Below, in pieces: positions 1 through 12,755 of a DNA stretch of 64,000 bases. Numbering within the stretch: position 1 is the first letter of the stretch; every line of letters begins with the position of its first letter. The position numbers and the translations under genes are program-made. Source of the DNA: Dasypus novemcinctus (lineage: Eukaryota; Chordata; Mammalia; Cingulata; Dasypodidae); NCBI RefSeq assembly GCF_030445035.2, contig NC_080695.1, positions 51,043,954-51,107,953 on the forward strand, read 5' to 3'. The notes under the pieces were generated by a model that saw only the letters and a list, made by a program, of their open reading frames with translations, was not told the origin of the DNA and did not search any database.

Positions 1-454
1 GAGTGTATATGGAGCTAAAAATGTTTTCTTTTATCTATAAACTGTTGAACAGTTTCAGCCCACATAATAAACACTATTATGAATAAATGTTATTTCTATT
101 CCTTAATTTCATTAAAGACTCAGTTTTATTATTTTTATTATTATTATAGATTATTGTTATTACATTGCTTGGGCTCTTGAAATCATAGGAGATTGTGTGT
201 CCAGTGTTAACACAGATAAGATAACTTGGGAGGAATTGAATATTTTATCCCCCTTTTGGTGTTTCATAATGTATGTTAGTGTACTAAAAACACAGAGAAA
301 TCCAGCAGGGATTCACCTTCTTCAACTTTATTTAACTCTGAAATTCAAATATTTAATTGATCACAGAGCAAATTCAGTCCTTGTACCACCCATTAGTAAT
401 ATAGGGAGCTGGTGTTCTACAGAACATTTGAGAAGCACTGATCTTTTCCAATAT
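1..454. other. AT-rich non-coding stretch
   Basis: I see no gene or recognisable repeat here. The sequence is AT-rich with short T/A runs such as the tatta repeats near 130-150. The only ORF is short and has no recognisable motif. Confidence 0.6.
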
Positions 455-610
455 TCTCATTTATAGATAACAATATCAAGTCTCAGAGAGGTTTAAGTAA
501 TTTATCCAAGTTCCTATAACCAGAAAATGACATAATGTGTTTATAAGACCCAGATCTTATAAATGTCAGTCTCTTACTCATCCCAGTAGCACACAATATA
601 ATCCTATGTG
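455..610 (-). mobile_element. MIR SINE fragment
   Basis: Read on the plus strand, this contains the complement of the MIR core: 'ctcagagaggtttaagtaa' near 483, followed by a 'ccaag...ataaccag' stretch and a 'gacccagatctt' stretch. These correspond to the MIR portions usually reading as 'gttaagtaacttgcccaag' and 'gaacccaggtctg'. The element is old, tRNA-derived and inactive. Ends are approximate, and the family call is from memory of the consensus. Confidence 0.55.
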
Positions 611-1094
611 TCAAAGCAAGAGTAAAATTGTCCTGGACCATTAACTTACTTATCTGGCTTGACAGGACTACAAATCCATTGAGACAAAAACTGTTCATCT
701 TTGCTCATTAATACACATCCTGCAGCTACCTTGCTGTCCAGAAGAAGCCAAGATGTACTTGATTTGTTAATAAAAATAGATGAAAGGATGACGAACTTTG
801 ACAAAAAATTATGTCAGTCATTACTTTAAGGATATTTTGGCTGTTAAATAATGTTTTTTTTTTCATATTTTCCTTTAATAAAGAACTAATGCTATGAAAG
901 GAGTTGCTTTTGATGAAATGTATCTATTTATGAAATAACAATTAACAGGTTAAGAGTGCACAAGACTCGTTATTCAAATTATTCCTCTCTTGCACTGAAA
1001 AATGAAACATCTGGCTTTACATAGGGTCCTGAGTTGTGTGTATATGGTTGATTTGAATTTTACGATTATTTTTGTGAATGGGAATTATTTTTTT
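611..1094. other. AT-rich non-coding stretch
   Basis: No coding potential or recognisable repeat is visible. There are T runs near 854 and 1088. Confidence 0.55.
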
Positions 1095-1320
1095 CTTTAT
1101 TTTTTAAATATTACATTAAAAAATATGAGGTCCCCATATACCCCCCACCACCCCCACCCCACTCCTCCCCCCATAACAACAACCTCCTCAATCATCATGA
1201 GACATTCACTGCATTTGGAGATACATCTCTGAGCACCACTGCACCTCATGGTCAATGGTCCACATTATAGCCCACACTCTCCCACAGTCCTTATTAAGGA
1301 TACAGTTGTGCCTTTTTTTT
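1095..1320 (-). mobile_element. L1 3' UTR fragment, G-rich tract family
   Basis: This is the reverse complement of an L1 3' UTR end. After a poly(A)-like border ('ttacattaaaaaatatga' on plus), a C-rich run (about 1140-1175) is the complement of the G-rich tract typical of L1 3' UTRs. The 16-mer 'tggtcaatggtccaca' at about 1249 recurs at about 4160 and, reverse-complemented, at about 25600. All three are therefore copies of one repeat family. The copy is severely 5'-truncated. Confidence 0.75.
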
Positions 1321-2404
1321 CCCATGGAGCTATTTATCACCAATGCAAACAACTTTTATGTACATGCAAATTTATTAGACATACATGTGGCTCAAGAAAT
1401 TTAGACAATTACATTTAATTAGAATTTAAATATCAAATATTGCAATTGAACTTAGTCTCAATTACACAGAAATGAATTCATTGTATTTTATAGCATTTCT
1501 GAGTAAAGACCCATTTTATTTTAAATGAGATAACAATGACAATAATATTTTAAAGGCTTCTTAGGTTGCTTAATTTGTATATCAGCTATATTAAGATGAA
1601 TAATGACTTTAAATGTAGACATTTAATATAAGTGAATATTTGTACATATATGATGCATTACAAATAGTTTCTATTCACATGGTTTCTGGATTTTTAATTT
1701 ATACAGCAAGTACCAGATATTCAGATTTAATTAAAATCCTTAAAACCCGCAGGCCAAATCAACAGGGAAACGGTCTATTTCAAGCAGTTTTATTGAAATA
1801 TTTAGTAAAAAATAACCATAATTCTCATAAATGTGTCTTGTTTCAAGGTTTTATAGTTGGAGTCAACAAACTACATACTGTGAGAAAAATCGTTCCATCC
1901 CTAACTGTTTACATATAGTTTATAGATGTTACAATACTTATTATCCAGTTCCTTACATAAACATTTCTTGACTTGTTCTATAATGTTTTATTTTATGCTC
2001 AAGATATAATCCTAAATTTTTAGATATAGCTATTTGATCATTACAATCAGATCTTTTTGATATTTATTGTTCCAGAAATTTGAGGAAACATGCTGGACTA
2101 ATATATATATTCACAACATTTAAAATATAATGTCAGAAATCTATGCAAAGCAATCATATTCACATTGAAACAAAATGTGAAATAAAGTGACATAGAGGAT
2201 TTTGATATTACTTAAAATTTGCAAGTTATTAACTCTTAACCACATTTCATAACAAAGGTAAATAATCCAACCATATACAATTATTCTTTGCTAATAAAAT
2301 TAAGAAATTGATGGTGCAATAATGAAATACAGGAATATTTTTTAAAATTTCTGTTGCATGAAAAATGTGGATTAATTTACTTAAGTCATTCTGTTGCCTG
2401 ATTC
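1321..2404. other. AT-rich non-coding stretch
   Basis: Very AT-rich, without recognisable coding sequence or repeat. Short ORFs here have no identifiable domain. Confidence 0.55.
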
Positions 2405-2812
2405 ATACTTTACCCCCACCCCAAGATGGCTCTGTCATCTGTTTGCTTGCTGTTTTTGCTTGTTGTTTATGTGCTGTTATTGTTGCTCATTCCTTTAGCT
2501 CATCTGCTAATTTTTTTGTTTAACTTTTGTTTTTTTGTGGTTTTGCTCATTGTCTGCCTGTGATCTGTTTGCTTTTTCTTTAGGAGGTACCGGAAACTGA
2601 ACTCAGGATCTTCATGTGGGAGGTGGGCGCTCAACGACTTGAAGCACATCTGCTGCCAGTTCTTTGCTTTTGCTCATTGTCTCCTTGTTGTTTTTGCTCA
2701 TTGTCTGCTGGTTATCTTTTCTTGTTGTCTTTTCTCATTGCCTACTCTTGTTTTTCCTCATTGTCTGCTCATGATTTTGCTAAATGTCTGCACCCCATAT
2801 GTGCACTTCACG
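2405..2812 (-). mobile_element. DAS-type tRNA-derived SINE with long T-rich/TGCTCATTGTC tail
   Basis: The tRNA-like head lies at about 2583-2664. Reverse-complemented it reads 'gatgtgcttcaagtcgttg' then 'cctcccacatgaagatcctg', matching the heads at 45511 and 45648 in this window. The flanking sequence on both sides (about 2430-2582 and 2665-2800) repeats 'ttttgctcattgtctgct'-like units many times, which looks like an expanded SINE tail or two nested SINE tails. The exact ends and whether one or two elements are present are unclear. It is non-coding: the 103-codon frame across it is incidental. Confidence 0.7.
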
Positions 2813-4004
2813 TGACCTTACCAAGATCTCTGTTCTCATGCCCTATGGAATGTCCTCGTTCTGAAATCCCTGGTATCACCCTTCATTTTCCTCTCTCTTT
2901 GGGGAGTGCTCTCTTCATTCTCTGAACTGCCATCAGAGATTCTCTCCTGTCCGTAAGTCCCAATGAAGTGTATGCCTGACTAAATGCCAGGTGTGTTCTC
3001 GGGTCTAGTGGCTGCACAACTTGTGCCCTTTTGTAGTTGGGTTCTAACAATAGCCTTAGAAAATGCTTTCTTTTTAATGACTACATGCATCATGTGCACC
3101 TATAGAAAATACAAGGCAGTTGATAAATACGTAAAATTCAAAAATTATTCACACATTAAAGAGGTTAATTATAAATGTGTTTAAAATTCAATGTGAAAAG
3201 CAAGATATGACCACAGCTGCATCCCTGATCTCTTTAAGCATTTTCCCCAGATTTAGTATATCAGTTAATAATTAAATCTCAAGAAAACAAATGAGCCAAC
3301 AAAATTTATTGAATTCAATGAGGAGATTAAAGAAAGAAGAAAGAGGCAAACTTGGGGGATCCTAACATTGCCTATGATCCCAAAGGGCTAACAGTTTAAT
3401 GGGGTTCAAAGGACATAAGGAACAAAAAGTAGAAGAGAAAGAAATGAACATGAATTGATATATTCAGGACTTAGAGAAGGGAACATCTTGAGCAGTTCTA
3501 GAAGTATAATAAAGATAATTAGGAAAATACAGGAGGCAAGGAGAATGCGGTAAGCATTTATTTGAAAGTGAAAACTTATAAAGCATTTGAGGGACTACAT
3601 CAGTCTGGATTAAAAGAAAATAGACAGAGATATATCTTTTGGGATTATGAAGAGTCCTGAGTGCCAAGAAAACGAGGTTGCATAATGGCACAGCACTGAA
3701 GGATTTTTAAGACGGTTATTAATCACATGATCAAAGTGACATTATGGAACAATGAAGAGTGCGACACTGTGATTAAAAAAAGACAGAGACAGAAAGGTCA
3801 GTTAGAGAGTTATCACTTTAGTTCAAGAGAATGGAAACATTGTGGAGAACAGACTATTTTAAAATGAAAAATAAACAAGTGCCATAAAAAAAAGAAGTGC
3901 CATAAAAACCTTTATTGCAAATTTCACTTACTTTAGGAAGTATTTTAAGATTTCATGATAAACTGTGATGAGTTCTCTAGGAAAGGAAGGTTTTTTTTTT
4001 TAAT
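2813..4004. other. Unassigned non-coding stretch
   Basis: I recognise no gene. The part at about 3290-3720 has moderate base composition and could be an old, unassignable LINE fragment, but I cannot place it. The rest is AT-rich. Confidence 0.45.
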
Positions 4005-4960
4005 TGATTTTGTAAAACTATTACATTAAAAAAACAATATGAGGTCCCATTCAACCCTACCACCCCCACCCCACCACTCCCCCCCAGTAACACTCACTCC
4101 CATCATCATGATACATCCATTGCATTTGGTAAGTACCTCTCTGGGCATCTCTGCACCTCATGGTCAATGGTCCACATCATGGCCCATACTCTCCCACATT
4201 CCATCCAGTGGGCCCTGGGAGGATTTACAATGTCCCGTGATTGCCCCTGCAGCACCATCCAGGGCAACTCTAAGTCCCAAAGGTGCCTCCACATCTCATC
4301 TCTTCCTGCCATTCCCCATACCCATATCAGCCACCATGTCCACTTTTCCCACTCCACTCCAATGCCACCTTTTCTCTGTGGACCTTGGATTGGTTATGTC
4401 CGTGGCATCTCTATGTCAAGAGGAGGCTCAGATTGCACATGGATACTGGATGCAATCCTCCTGCTTTCAGTTGTAGGCACTCTAGGCTCCATGGTGTGGT
4501 GGTTGTCCTTCTTCAACTCCATCTTAGCTGAGTGAGGTAAGTCCAATAAATCAGATTGTAGGAGCTGAAGTCTGTTGAGGCTCAGGGCCTGGCTATCATA
4601 TTGTCAGTCCAGAGATTCAAATCCCCTAAATGTATCTTAAACCCCAACACCAAGTACAATTCCAGTAAAGTAGCATGAAAGTCTAATGAAAAGAGATTCC
4701 ATCTGAATCCAGTTTCATCATGCAGAAACACCAGCTCCAAAGAAGGGCCATCTGACATGGCAGTGAACCCCATCTGCCATGACCATAGAGCCCGTGGGTC
4801 TCTTTAGCCCTCAAAGGAACCAATACCTGGGGTTGTATCTACTTCATCTGTCTCTTAGATTCTGCTCAGTTGTGCATAAGGGCAATCCTTCTGACAGCCT
4901 CCAGACTCTTTCTTAGAGACCCGTAGCCATATAAACTCATTTCTCCTTTAGGCAAGGAAG
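4005..4960 (-). mobile_element. L1 3' UTR, longer copy of the G-rich family
   Basis: This is the longest copy of the L1 3' UTR repeat also seen at 1095 and 25160. On plus it begins with the complement of an A-rich 3' end (about 4010-4040) and a C-rich run (about 4060-4090) whose complement is the L1 G-tract, then the shared 'tggtcaatggtccaca' block. Further in, 'agttgtaggcactct' near 4467 is the complement of the stretch near 25230. Several overlapping ORFs (up to 145 codons) on both strands are UTR artefacts. The G-rich strand could form quadruplexes, as is known for L1 3' UTRs. Confidence 0.75.
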
Positions 4961-5974
4961 TTTTGACCTTATTTTCACTTATTGCACAGAACATAAAGAC
5001 CAGGCAACATTGGTGAAGGGACGCTGGGACAATCCAAAAGTTTGGGGAGTGGCCCTGTCCTCATGTCCACTTCTAATATCTCTTGATTCTCATAACTATC
5101 CCTCCAACTTGCCTCAATTCCATTTATATGACCAATATCCACTCCCCTGTGTCTAGTTCCTTGATCAAAAAATCTAATAGGATTCAGTTGATCATAAATG
5201 ATTAATTGGTGGTTGGCTAAATCACATATCCATTAGTCATTATTTATTCCATTTCTAGCATCTTTATTCCCTAATTACTTGCCATCAAAATTTTGCAAGA
5301 GCTGTGATAGAATAGAGAATTCTTTCAAGTTTTAACATCCAAGAGATGATAGTGTAGCATCACAAAATTTATGGTCTGTCATTTTAAAAAATATCCTAAA
5401 ACCAAAGAACTGACCTTAAAAATAGAGTAATAATGATTTTCAAGTGACTGCAACTTGTTAGTAAAATAATATATTTCTAATTATGAGCCCCTATTGAATT
5501 ATATTCTCTGGAGGACAACCCCTTCCATGATTCAATTATCTGGTCATAGAGTATTTATATGAATACAGAAAGGGTAAAAGCAGAGAATTGAGAATTGAAT
5601 TTGTCTTAATATTTTAAATAAGTACAGATAATGTAAGTTTAATGTCTATTAAATAATTTCCCTGTAGTTTTCCCAAATGTGGACTCATAAACCCACTGTC
5701 TGAACAATTTGTTTTCTGCAAAATCAAATACTTACATTATATAGACTAGATTCAAGTAAACAATGTAGCACTTAATGAAAGAAAACTAAAAAATATATAG
5801 CTTTCAAAACCATAAAGAGAGCTGCATTACAAAGAAAATAAATATCTTGCATTTTTCAGAACTATGTAAATTCATATAATAAGCTAGAAACCCCAAATAT
5901 TTCATTTTCCTTCACAATTTATGTGCAAACTCATGCTGTAACAGTCAATGGGAAAAGAAGCACGCTGTTACGAG
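4961..5974. other. AT-rich non-coding stretch
   Basis: No gene, RNA or recognisable repeat is visible. Confidence 0.55.
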
Positions 5975-6608
5975 TTGGAAATTTCAACATTTGCAGCAGA
6001 CATTCAGAGATGAAAACTGACAATAAACCCTCCACAGTTGGGAACAAATAAGAAAACAAGGCATTAAAAAGATGTAGCTAAGAGGCATGACATGAAAAGA
6101 TGGTGGTGAGAGATGTTCCAGGGTTTCCTCCCAAACACAAAATCTTGAAATAACCAGCAAAAACTGACAGAGCCATCTTTATTTGAGTTTCCAAAAACAA
6201 AGCGCTGCAGTAACTGGGTAAGTTCCAAATCTAGAAAAAGGTGATTTAAAAACTGCAGGAAAACTGTTGCTGGTTCTTTCCTCACCTGCTTCCCAGCACA
6301 GTGTGAAGCCAGCCCACAATCTCAGTGTGGGTCTCTGTTCCAGGTCCTGGAGAGAGCCCCTTTCTGTATACTGCTGTCAACCGGAAGGACTGAACCAGGA
6401 CACTGTCTCAAGCTCACTGTCCCAGAACCTGACCTGTACGCAGGAACAACCCACCAGCAGCTAAATCAGTGTAAGAAACAATCAAATTCTAAAAGTCTGA
6501 GACAAAGGATTATCAGCTTTCAGAGATACAGTAAACTGTGTATTCTTTCTGTAATATTTCTGCAATTTTCCTATAAGTTTGAAATTATTTCAAAATAAAA
6601 CATTTTAT
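5975..6608 (+). mobile_element. Probable L1-related fragment (5' UTR-like body, L1-like 3' end)
   Basis: The stretch from about 6090 ('aagatggtggtgagag') to 6470 has the moderate-GC character of a LINE-1 5' UTR. It ends near 6560-6605 with 'gaaattatttcaaaataaaa' plus an A-rich run, which resembles an old L1 3' terminus. The join would mean an internally deleted L1 or two adjacent fragments. The family assignment is from memory and moderately uncertain. The short ORFs on both strands are not supported. Confidence 0.45.
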
Positions 6609-7299
6609 GTTAAAAATTAAAGATATGTAGTAGAGTGAGCAGGAGTAGGAAAAAAGACTATTTCATAGGGAAAAGAGGGGTCATCAGATCCCTGTAAAGA
6701 GGGAAAACACTAAGACCAAGAACAAATGCCCAGGACAAGACATACTTAGAAAAGACCAGACACGGCCCTGTTCAGACTGTTCTTCAGGTTCATTGTGAAA
6801 AGGAGTAAGCTCCAAAGGAGCTCAGTACCCAACACAGAGTCAACCTGCAGGAACTGCGAAAAGTATTTTTAGTTTGTATGTTCTTTGTTTTTGTTAGCTC
6901 CTGGTACTCAAGGAAACCCCTATCCAGTCATATAACTAGGTGGATAAAAGCTTAAGGATAGACATTTCTAGGGCTATATCACTGATTTAATATATTAAAA
7001 TATTAAAAATAATAGACAATAAAAAATATTGGGAGGAGAAAAAAAGAATAGTGGGGATGGAGAGAATAGGAGACAGTAGAGATCCAACCTACTCTTCTTC
7101 CATAAAGGTTACATTTTTCAATATGAGAATATATAATAGCATATTTTGAATCAAATTCCATTCTCATCCTACTTCTCCCATTTTCATGGCCAGTGGGCTT
7201 CAGAGTTCATTTTATCCTCACTTAAATAAAATTTTATTTTTATTGTCATACTTTTATGAAAAACATCTTAAAAAATAAAATAAAATGTACATTGTGTAA
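6609..7299 (+). other. Unassigned, possibly L1 5' UTR of the following element
   Basis: This lies directly upstream of an L1 ORF1 remnant on the same strand, so it could be that element's 5' UTR. I see no independent motif that proves it. The part at 6980-7060 is AT-rich and low-complexity. Confidence 0.35.
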
Positions 7300-9939
7300 C
7301 AAAAGATTAAAAGGCATATGAAGAAACCAGAAATGACGGCCCAACCAAAAGATTAAGGTAAAAAACAAAGCAGCTCAATAAAGACCAGACTTTTTGGCCA
7401 CACCATTCAAAGACATTAAACTAAATGGTCAAAAATATTCTCAAAGACCTAAAGAGAAACACTGAGAATGAAGTAAATCCTATCAGGAAAATGATATATG
7501 AACAAAATGAGAATTTTGATAAAGAAAAAGAAATTCTAAAAAGGAGCCAAACAGAAATACTGGACCTGAAAATTACCACAACTGAAATTTTTAAAAAATT
7601 ACCTACAGGGGGTCAACAGAACATTGGAACTGGCAGAAGAGAGAATAAGTAAACTTGAAGATAGGATAAGTGAAATAATTCAGTCTAAGGTTAAGAAGAA
7701 AACAGATTAAATAAAAGTGAATAGAACCTATGGGACTTGTGGGGCACACAGAGCATATCAAAATATGTGTTATTGGAGTCCCAGAGAAAGAAGGATAGAA
7801 AGGGACAGAAGGAATATTTGAAGAAATAATGGCAGAAAACTTCCCAAATTTAAGAAAAGACATGAATATAAATATTAGAAAGTTCAGCAAAATCCAAACA
7901 GAATAAATGCAAAGAGATCCATAAACAGAAACATAATCAAACTGTCAAAAGCCAAAGACAATGCAAATATCATGAAAGCTGCAAGAGAGAAACAATATGT
8001 CAGGTACAAGGGGCCTTCAATAAGATTCAGTGCCAATATCTCATCAGGAACTATAGGGGCAATAAAGCAGGAGGGCAACATAGATAAAGGACTGAAAGAA
8101 ATAATTGACAAGTATTTTATTTGTGATGACACTCTCTTTTAAAATGAGGGAGAGATTAAGACAACCCCAGATAAACAAAGCTGAGGGAGTCTGTCACCAT
8201 TAGAACTCTTCTACAAGCCAATGCTAAGGCAGGTTTTTTAAATGGAAAGACACTAGATATTAGATTTTATAAAGACAAAACAAAAGATTACTGGTAAGGC
8301 AACTACATGGGTAATTATAATTACCATTATTTTTGCATTTTTGGTTTGTAAGTTACTTTTTACTCCTTACAAGATCTACAATGCAAAAAAATTAAAAAAG
8401 CAATGATATATCTATGGTTTTGAACACACGATGTCTAATGATGTACAAGAAACAACATAAAGGTAGGAGGACAGAGGAGTATAGTAACAGTTTCTGTGTT
8501 ATTGACATTTGGTATCAAATCAAATGAATATATTATAAATATAGGTTGTTAAATTTAATCCCTATGGTACACACAAATAAAATGTCTTAAAATACTCACA
8601 GAAAAAAAATAAGGGAATGGAAGAATTGAGGGACAGAAAAGGAATAAGACTTACGAAAACAGATAGAAAATACAGAAGAAAATCCTTCTTTATCAGTAAT
8701 TATTTAAAATTAAATGATTAAACATTCTAGAAAAAAGGCAAACGTTGGTAGAATGGACAAAAAACATGACCTAACTATATGCTTTCTGCAAGGGACTCAC
8801 CTTGAATTCAGAGATACCAGTAGGCTGAAAGTGAAATGATGACAAAAAATATTCCATGCAAATAGTAAGCAAAAAAGAAGTGGGATGGCTATGTTAATAT
8901 TAGATAAAACAGACTGAAAAAAAAACTGTTGTATGAGACAAAGTAGGATCCTCTATATTGATAAAAGTGTTAATTCATCAGGAAGATGTAACAATGATAA
9001 ATGTATATGCACATATCATGGAAAGCCAGAATATATGAAGCAAATATAGACAGATTTGAAGGGTTAAATAGATGGTTCTCCATTAATACTAGGAGACTTC
9101 AGTATACCACTTTCAAAAATGGATAGACCATCTAGGCAGAAGATCAATATAGAAATAGAAGACTTGAACAATACTCTAAGCCAACTAGATGTAATTAACT
9201 GGCAAAGAAAGAGAGAGGATGCAAAGAAACAAAATCAGAAATGAAAGAGGTACCATTGATTCCAACCCCACAAAAATAAGAAGGATTATAATGTGATATG
9301 AACAGTTGTATGCCAACAAATTAGATAACTTAGATGACATGGGAAAATACCTAGAAACACAAAAACTACCTAAACTGACTCAAGAATTGGAGACCTTAAC
9401 AAATCTGTAACAAGTAAAATAACTGAATAAGTAACAACAACAACAACAACAAAGCCTCCCAAGAAAGAAAAACGAGGACAGGAAGACTTCACTAATGAAA
9501 TTTACCATATATTACAAAGATAATTAATACCAATGTGTTCAACTACTTCCAAAACACTGAAGAGGACAGAACACTTTCTAACTCATTCTCTGAGGTAAGC
9601 ATCATCCTACAAACAAACAAAAAAAGATAGAGATATAAGAAAAGAAAATTGCATACCAAATACCATTATGAATATAGGTGCCAAAATTCTAGAAAACAAA
9701 CAAAAAACAAGAAGTAGCAAACTGAATCCAATGGGATTATACACCTAAGAGGGATTTATCCAAGTAATACAAGTATCGTTCAATATATGAAAATCAATCT
9801 ATATAATGAGCCACATTAATAGAATGAAAGCCAAAAAAAGAAAAAAGAAAAAGAAAAAAAAAAACACAAAACACATGGTAATCTCAATTGACACATCAAT
9901 ACCAATTTGCAAAATCCAATATCCATTCGTTAAGAAAAC
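7300..9939 (+). mobile_element. Old L1 LINE, 5' part (ORF1 remnant and ORF2 endonuclease region)
   Basis: An ORF1 remnant starts near 7425 with an open stretch of about 75 codons rich in K/E/N/I (coiled-coil character). It continues in shifted frames to about 8130, where 'MKAAREKQ' and 'RYKGPSIRFSANISSGT'-like residues match the L1 ORF1 RNA-binding core. From about 8590 the ORF2 endonuclease region is recognisable ('ctatatgctttctgcaagg', 'ggagacttcagtataccac') but disrupted by stops and shifts. Around 9190-9230 the sequence jumps from endonuclease to a later ORF2 region, suggesting an internal deletion. The element is dead. It is split from its 3' part by an LTR at 9940. Confidence 0.85.
9432..9452 (+). 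repeat. (AAC)n microsatellite
   Basis: Short pure aac repeat inside the decayed L1 ORF2. Confidence 0.8.
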
Positions 9940-10564
9940 TGTATTAGTCGGCCAAAGGGGTGCTGATGCAACATACAAGAAATATGTTGACTTTTATGAA
10001 GTATATTTATTTGGGGTAGAATCTTACAGCTATCAGGCCATAAAACACAAATTACTTACCTCACCAAATTCTGTTGCCACCTGTTCGAGCAAGATGGCTA
10101 CCGACATCTGTAAGGGTTCAGCCTTCCTCTTCCTCCTAAGACTCTGTGTTCCCAGCTTCTTCCAATCTTAGCTGTAGGCTGTGATAAGTCTCGTCTCTCT
10201 CCCAAGCCCATTTCTCTGTGGGCTCAGGTGCTTTGCTCTAACTACTAGGTCAGCTATATTCTATCAGGCTCTCTCTCTTCCTGGGGCCTCTGCTGTGTCT
10301 ATGGAGCCATCTCTCTTCCTCTGTGTTCTACTTCTTTGTGTATTTACTTCCTGGGGCCCCAGCATCAAAACTCCATCTCTCTCTTCTGCCAAGTCATTTT
10401 CTAAACCTCCTACTGATGTGGCCCAATCAAAGCCTTAATCATAATTTAATCAGGTAACATGAAATCTCTGAATACAATACAATCTAATATGCCTAGAGGA
10501 AGAGACCAGTTTATAAACATAATCCACTATTTTTGGAAGTCATAAAAAATGCCAAACTGCTACA
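9940..10564 (-). mobile_element. MaLR-like solo LTR inserted in the L1
   Basis: This runs from 'tgtattagtc' at 9940 to 'ctgctaca' ending at 10564, so on minus it has the TG...CA ends of an LTR. A second copy lies at 46568-47171 with the same order of blocks: 'ggggtagaa' then 'caggccataaa', 'gcaagatggct', and 'gtggcccaatcaaag'. On minus, AATAAA is present (complement at about 10008). L1 ORF2 sequence resumes immediately after ('cagaaaacttgaatag'), so this is an insertion into the older L1. Unlike the other copy, I see no clean 5-bp target duplication. It is a solo LTR with no internal retroviral genes. Confidence 0.8.
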
Positions 10565-12755
10565 CTCAGAAAACTTGAATAGATGGATCTTCCTCAACAT
10601 TCCTCAACATGAAAAGGAACATATTTGAAAAACCCACAGATGTCATCATGCTGACTGGTGAATTACCAAAATCTTTCCCCCTAAGATTAGGAACAAAATA
10701 AGGATATCCATTTTTATCAGACTCTTCAGCACTGTTCTGGATTTTCTAGCCAGAGTTAAGTAGGTGAGATAAAAAAAAAATACATTTAGTTTTCCAAATT
10801 GGAATGAAAGTAAAAAAACCTTTCCCTGTTGGCAGATGACATGATTCTACATGCAGAAAACCCTGAAAAATCTTCAAGGAAGATACTAAAGATAATAAAT
10901 TCAGCAATGTGTCAAGGCCCAAGACAATCTTAACAAACTCATTCATGAGTTTACACATCAGCAATGAACAATTCAAAAGGAAATCAAGAAAACAATTCCA
11001 TTTACAATTCTAGGAATGAAATTAACCAAGGATGTAAAGGACTTGTAAACAGAACACTGCAAAACATTGCTTAAAGAAATTAAAAAGAATAATTTTAAAA
11101 GTCCTAAATGAATGGAGAAAGCTTCTGTGTTCATGGAGTGGAAGACTAAATATTGTTAAGATGTCAATATTACCCAAAACAATTTACAGATTCAGTGCAA
11201 TCCCAATCCAGATTCCTACCTCATTCTTCACAGGAATGGAGAGACCAATTTCCAGATTCCTGTGAAAGGGCAAGGGAGTCTGAATAGATAAAATTACCTT
11301 GAAAAAGAAAAACAAAGTTTGAAGACTTACATTTCCTGATTTTAAACACATTAGAAAGTGACAGTTATCAAAATAGTGTAGTACTGGAACAATGACAGAC
11401 AAATAGAACAAGATCGATTTGAAATGAGAGTTGATCAACAAACCCCACTTCTATGGTTAGTTGACTTTTGAGAAGGATGCCAAGTCTGCTCAATGGGGAA
11501 AAACTCTCTTCAACAAATGGTGCAGGGATAGTTGTAGATCCATATACAAATGAAGGAAACTAGACCCCTCCCTCATACCAGATGCAATAATTAACTAAAA
11601 ATAGATCAAAGGCCTAAATATAAAACTACAACTACAAAACTCATAGAAGAAATTATAGAAGAATATATTCCAGACCTTGTGTTCCTCAACTTTACAGCAA
11701 AAGCATGAGCAACGAAAGAAAAAGATAAGTTTGACATTATCAAAATTTACAAAAATATTATGCATCAGAGTCATCATCAAGAAAGTGAAAAGACAGCTTA
11801 TAGAATGGGGGAAATAACGTATTTCATAAGGGTTTAATATTAATACATACAATATGTAAGTTCACCTACAATCCAACAACAAAGACAACTCCATTTAAAA
11901 GTGAGCGAAAGACTTGAATATATATTTCTCCTAAGAAGACACATATGACCAATATGCACATAAAAAGATCCTCAAAATTGCTAGCCCCCATCCCAAGGAA
12001 ATGCAAATCAAAATCACAATGGGATGTCACTTTACACTATTATAATTAATAGAATCACTATTTTTTTTAAAGCAGAAAACAGCAAGTATTGGCAAGGATA
12101 TGGAGATGCTTTCATTGTTGGTGGGAGTAAAATGGTGCAGCACTGCGGAAAATGGTTTTGAGTTCCTGAGAGAGTTAAATTTTGAATTACCACATGACCT
12201 GACAATTTCATTTTGAGATGTATACCCACAACAATTGAAAGCAAGGACTACAACAGAAATCTGTAACCAATGTCCATAGCAGGATTATTCACAATAGACA
12301 AAAGGTGAAAACAACCTAAGCGTCCATCAACAGATGTATGGATAAACAAAATGTGGTGATATGTATAATGGAATATTAATGCACTGTTAAAAAGGAATGA
12401 AGTTCTGATACACGTTACATGTGGACAAACCTTAAAGGTATCATCCTGAACGAAATAAGCCAGACATAAAGGGACAAAAACCGTGTGATCCACTTATATG
12501 AAATAACCAGAATATGCAGATTCATGGAGACAGAAAGTGGATTACAGGGTGTGCGGAGCAGGGATGAGGGTAGGGAATGCTTAATGGGTACAGAGCTTCT
12601 GTTGGGGGTGTTGGAAAATTTTTGGTAATGGATTTGGGTGATGGTAGCACAAACTTTGTGGATGTCATGAAAACCCATGAACTGTGTATTTGAAACCAGT
12701 TAAAATGAGAAATTTTATGCTGTATATAAGTTGCCACAATAAAAATTTTTAAAAG
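10565..12755 (+). mobile_element. Old L1 LINE, 3' part (reverse transcriptase region to 3' end)
   Basis: This continues the L1 of 7300-9939 after the LTR. The reverse transcriptase core is visible: codons for A-D-D at 10832-10840 in 'ggcagatgacatgattcta', the leading aromatic residue being replaced by L. Downstream come the usual L1 ORF2 C-terminal landmarks ('gcaaatcaaaatcacaatg' at about 12003, 'caccttaa'-like tract at about 12420) and a 3' terminus near 12740 ending in 'cacaataaaaattttta'. Many frameshifts and stops make it non-coding. The minus-strand ORFs across it are shadows. Confidence 0.85.

Noticed and set aside
4039-4535. 145- and 122-codon overlapping ORFs
   Set aside because: They lie antisense within an L1 3' UTR repeat that recurs elsewhere in the window without these frames.
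9806-10171. 121-codon ORF
   Set aside because: It is a fusion of decayed L1 sequence, a lysine-coding A-rich run and antisense LTR.
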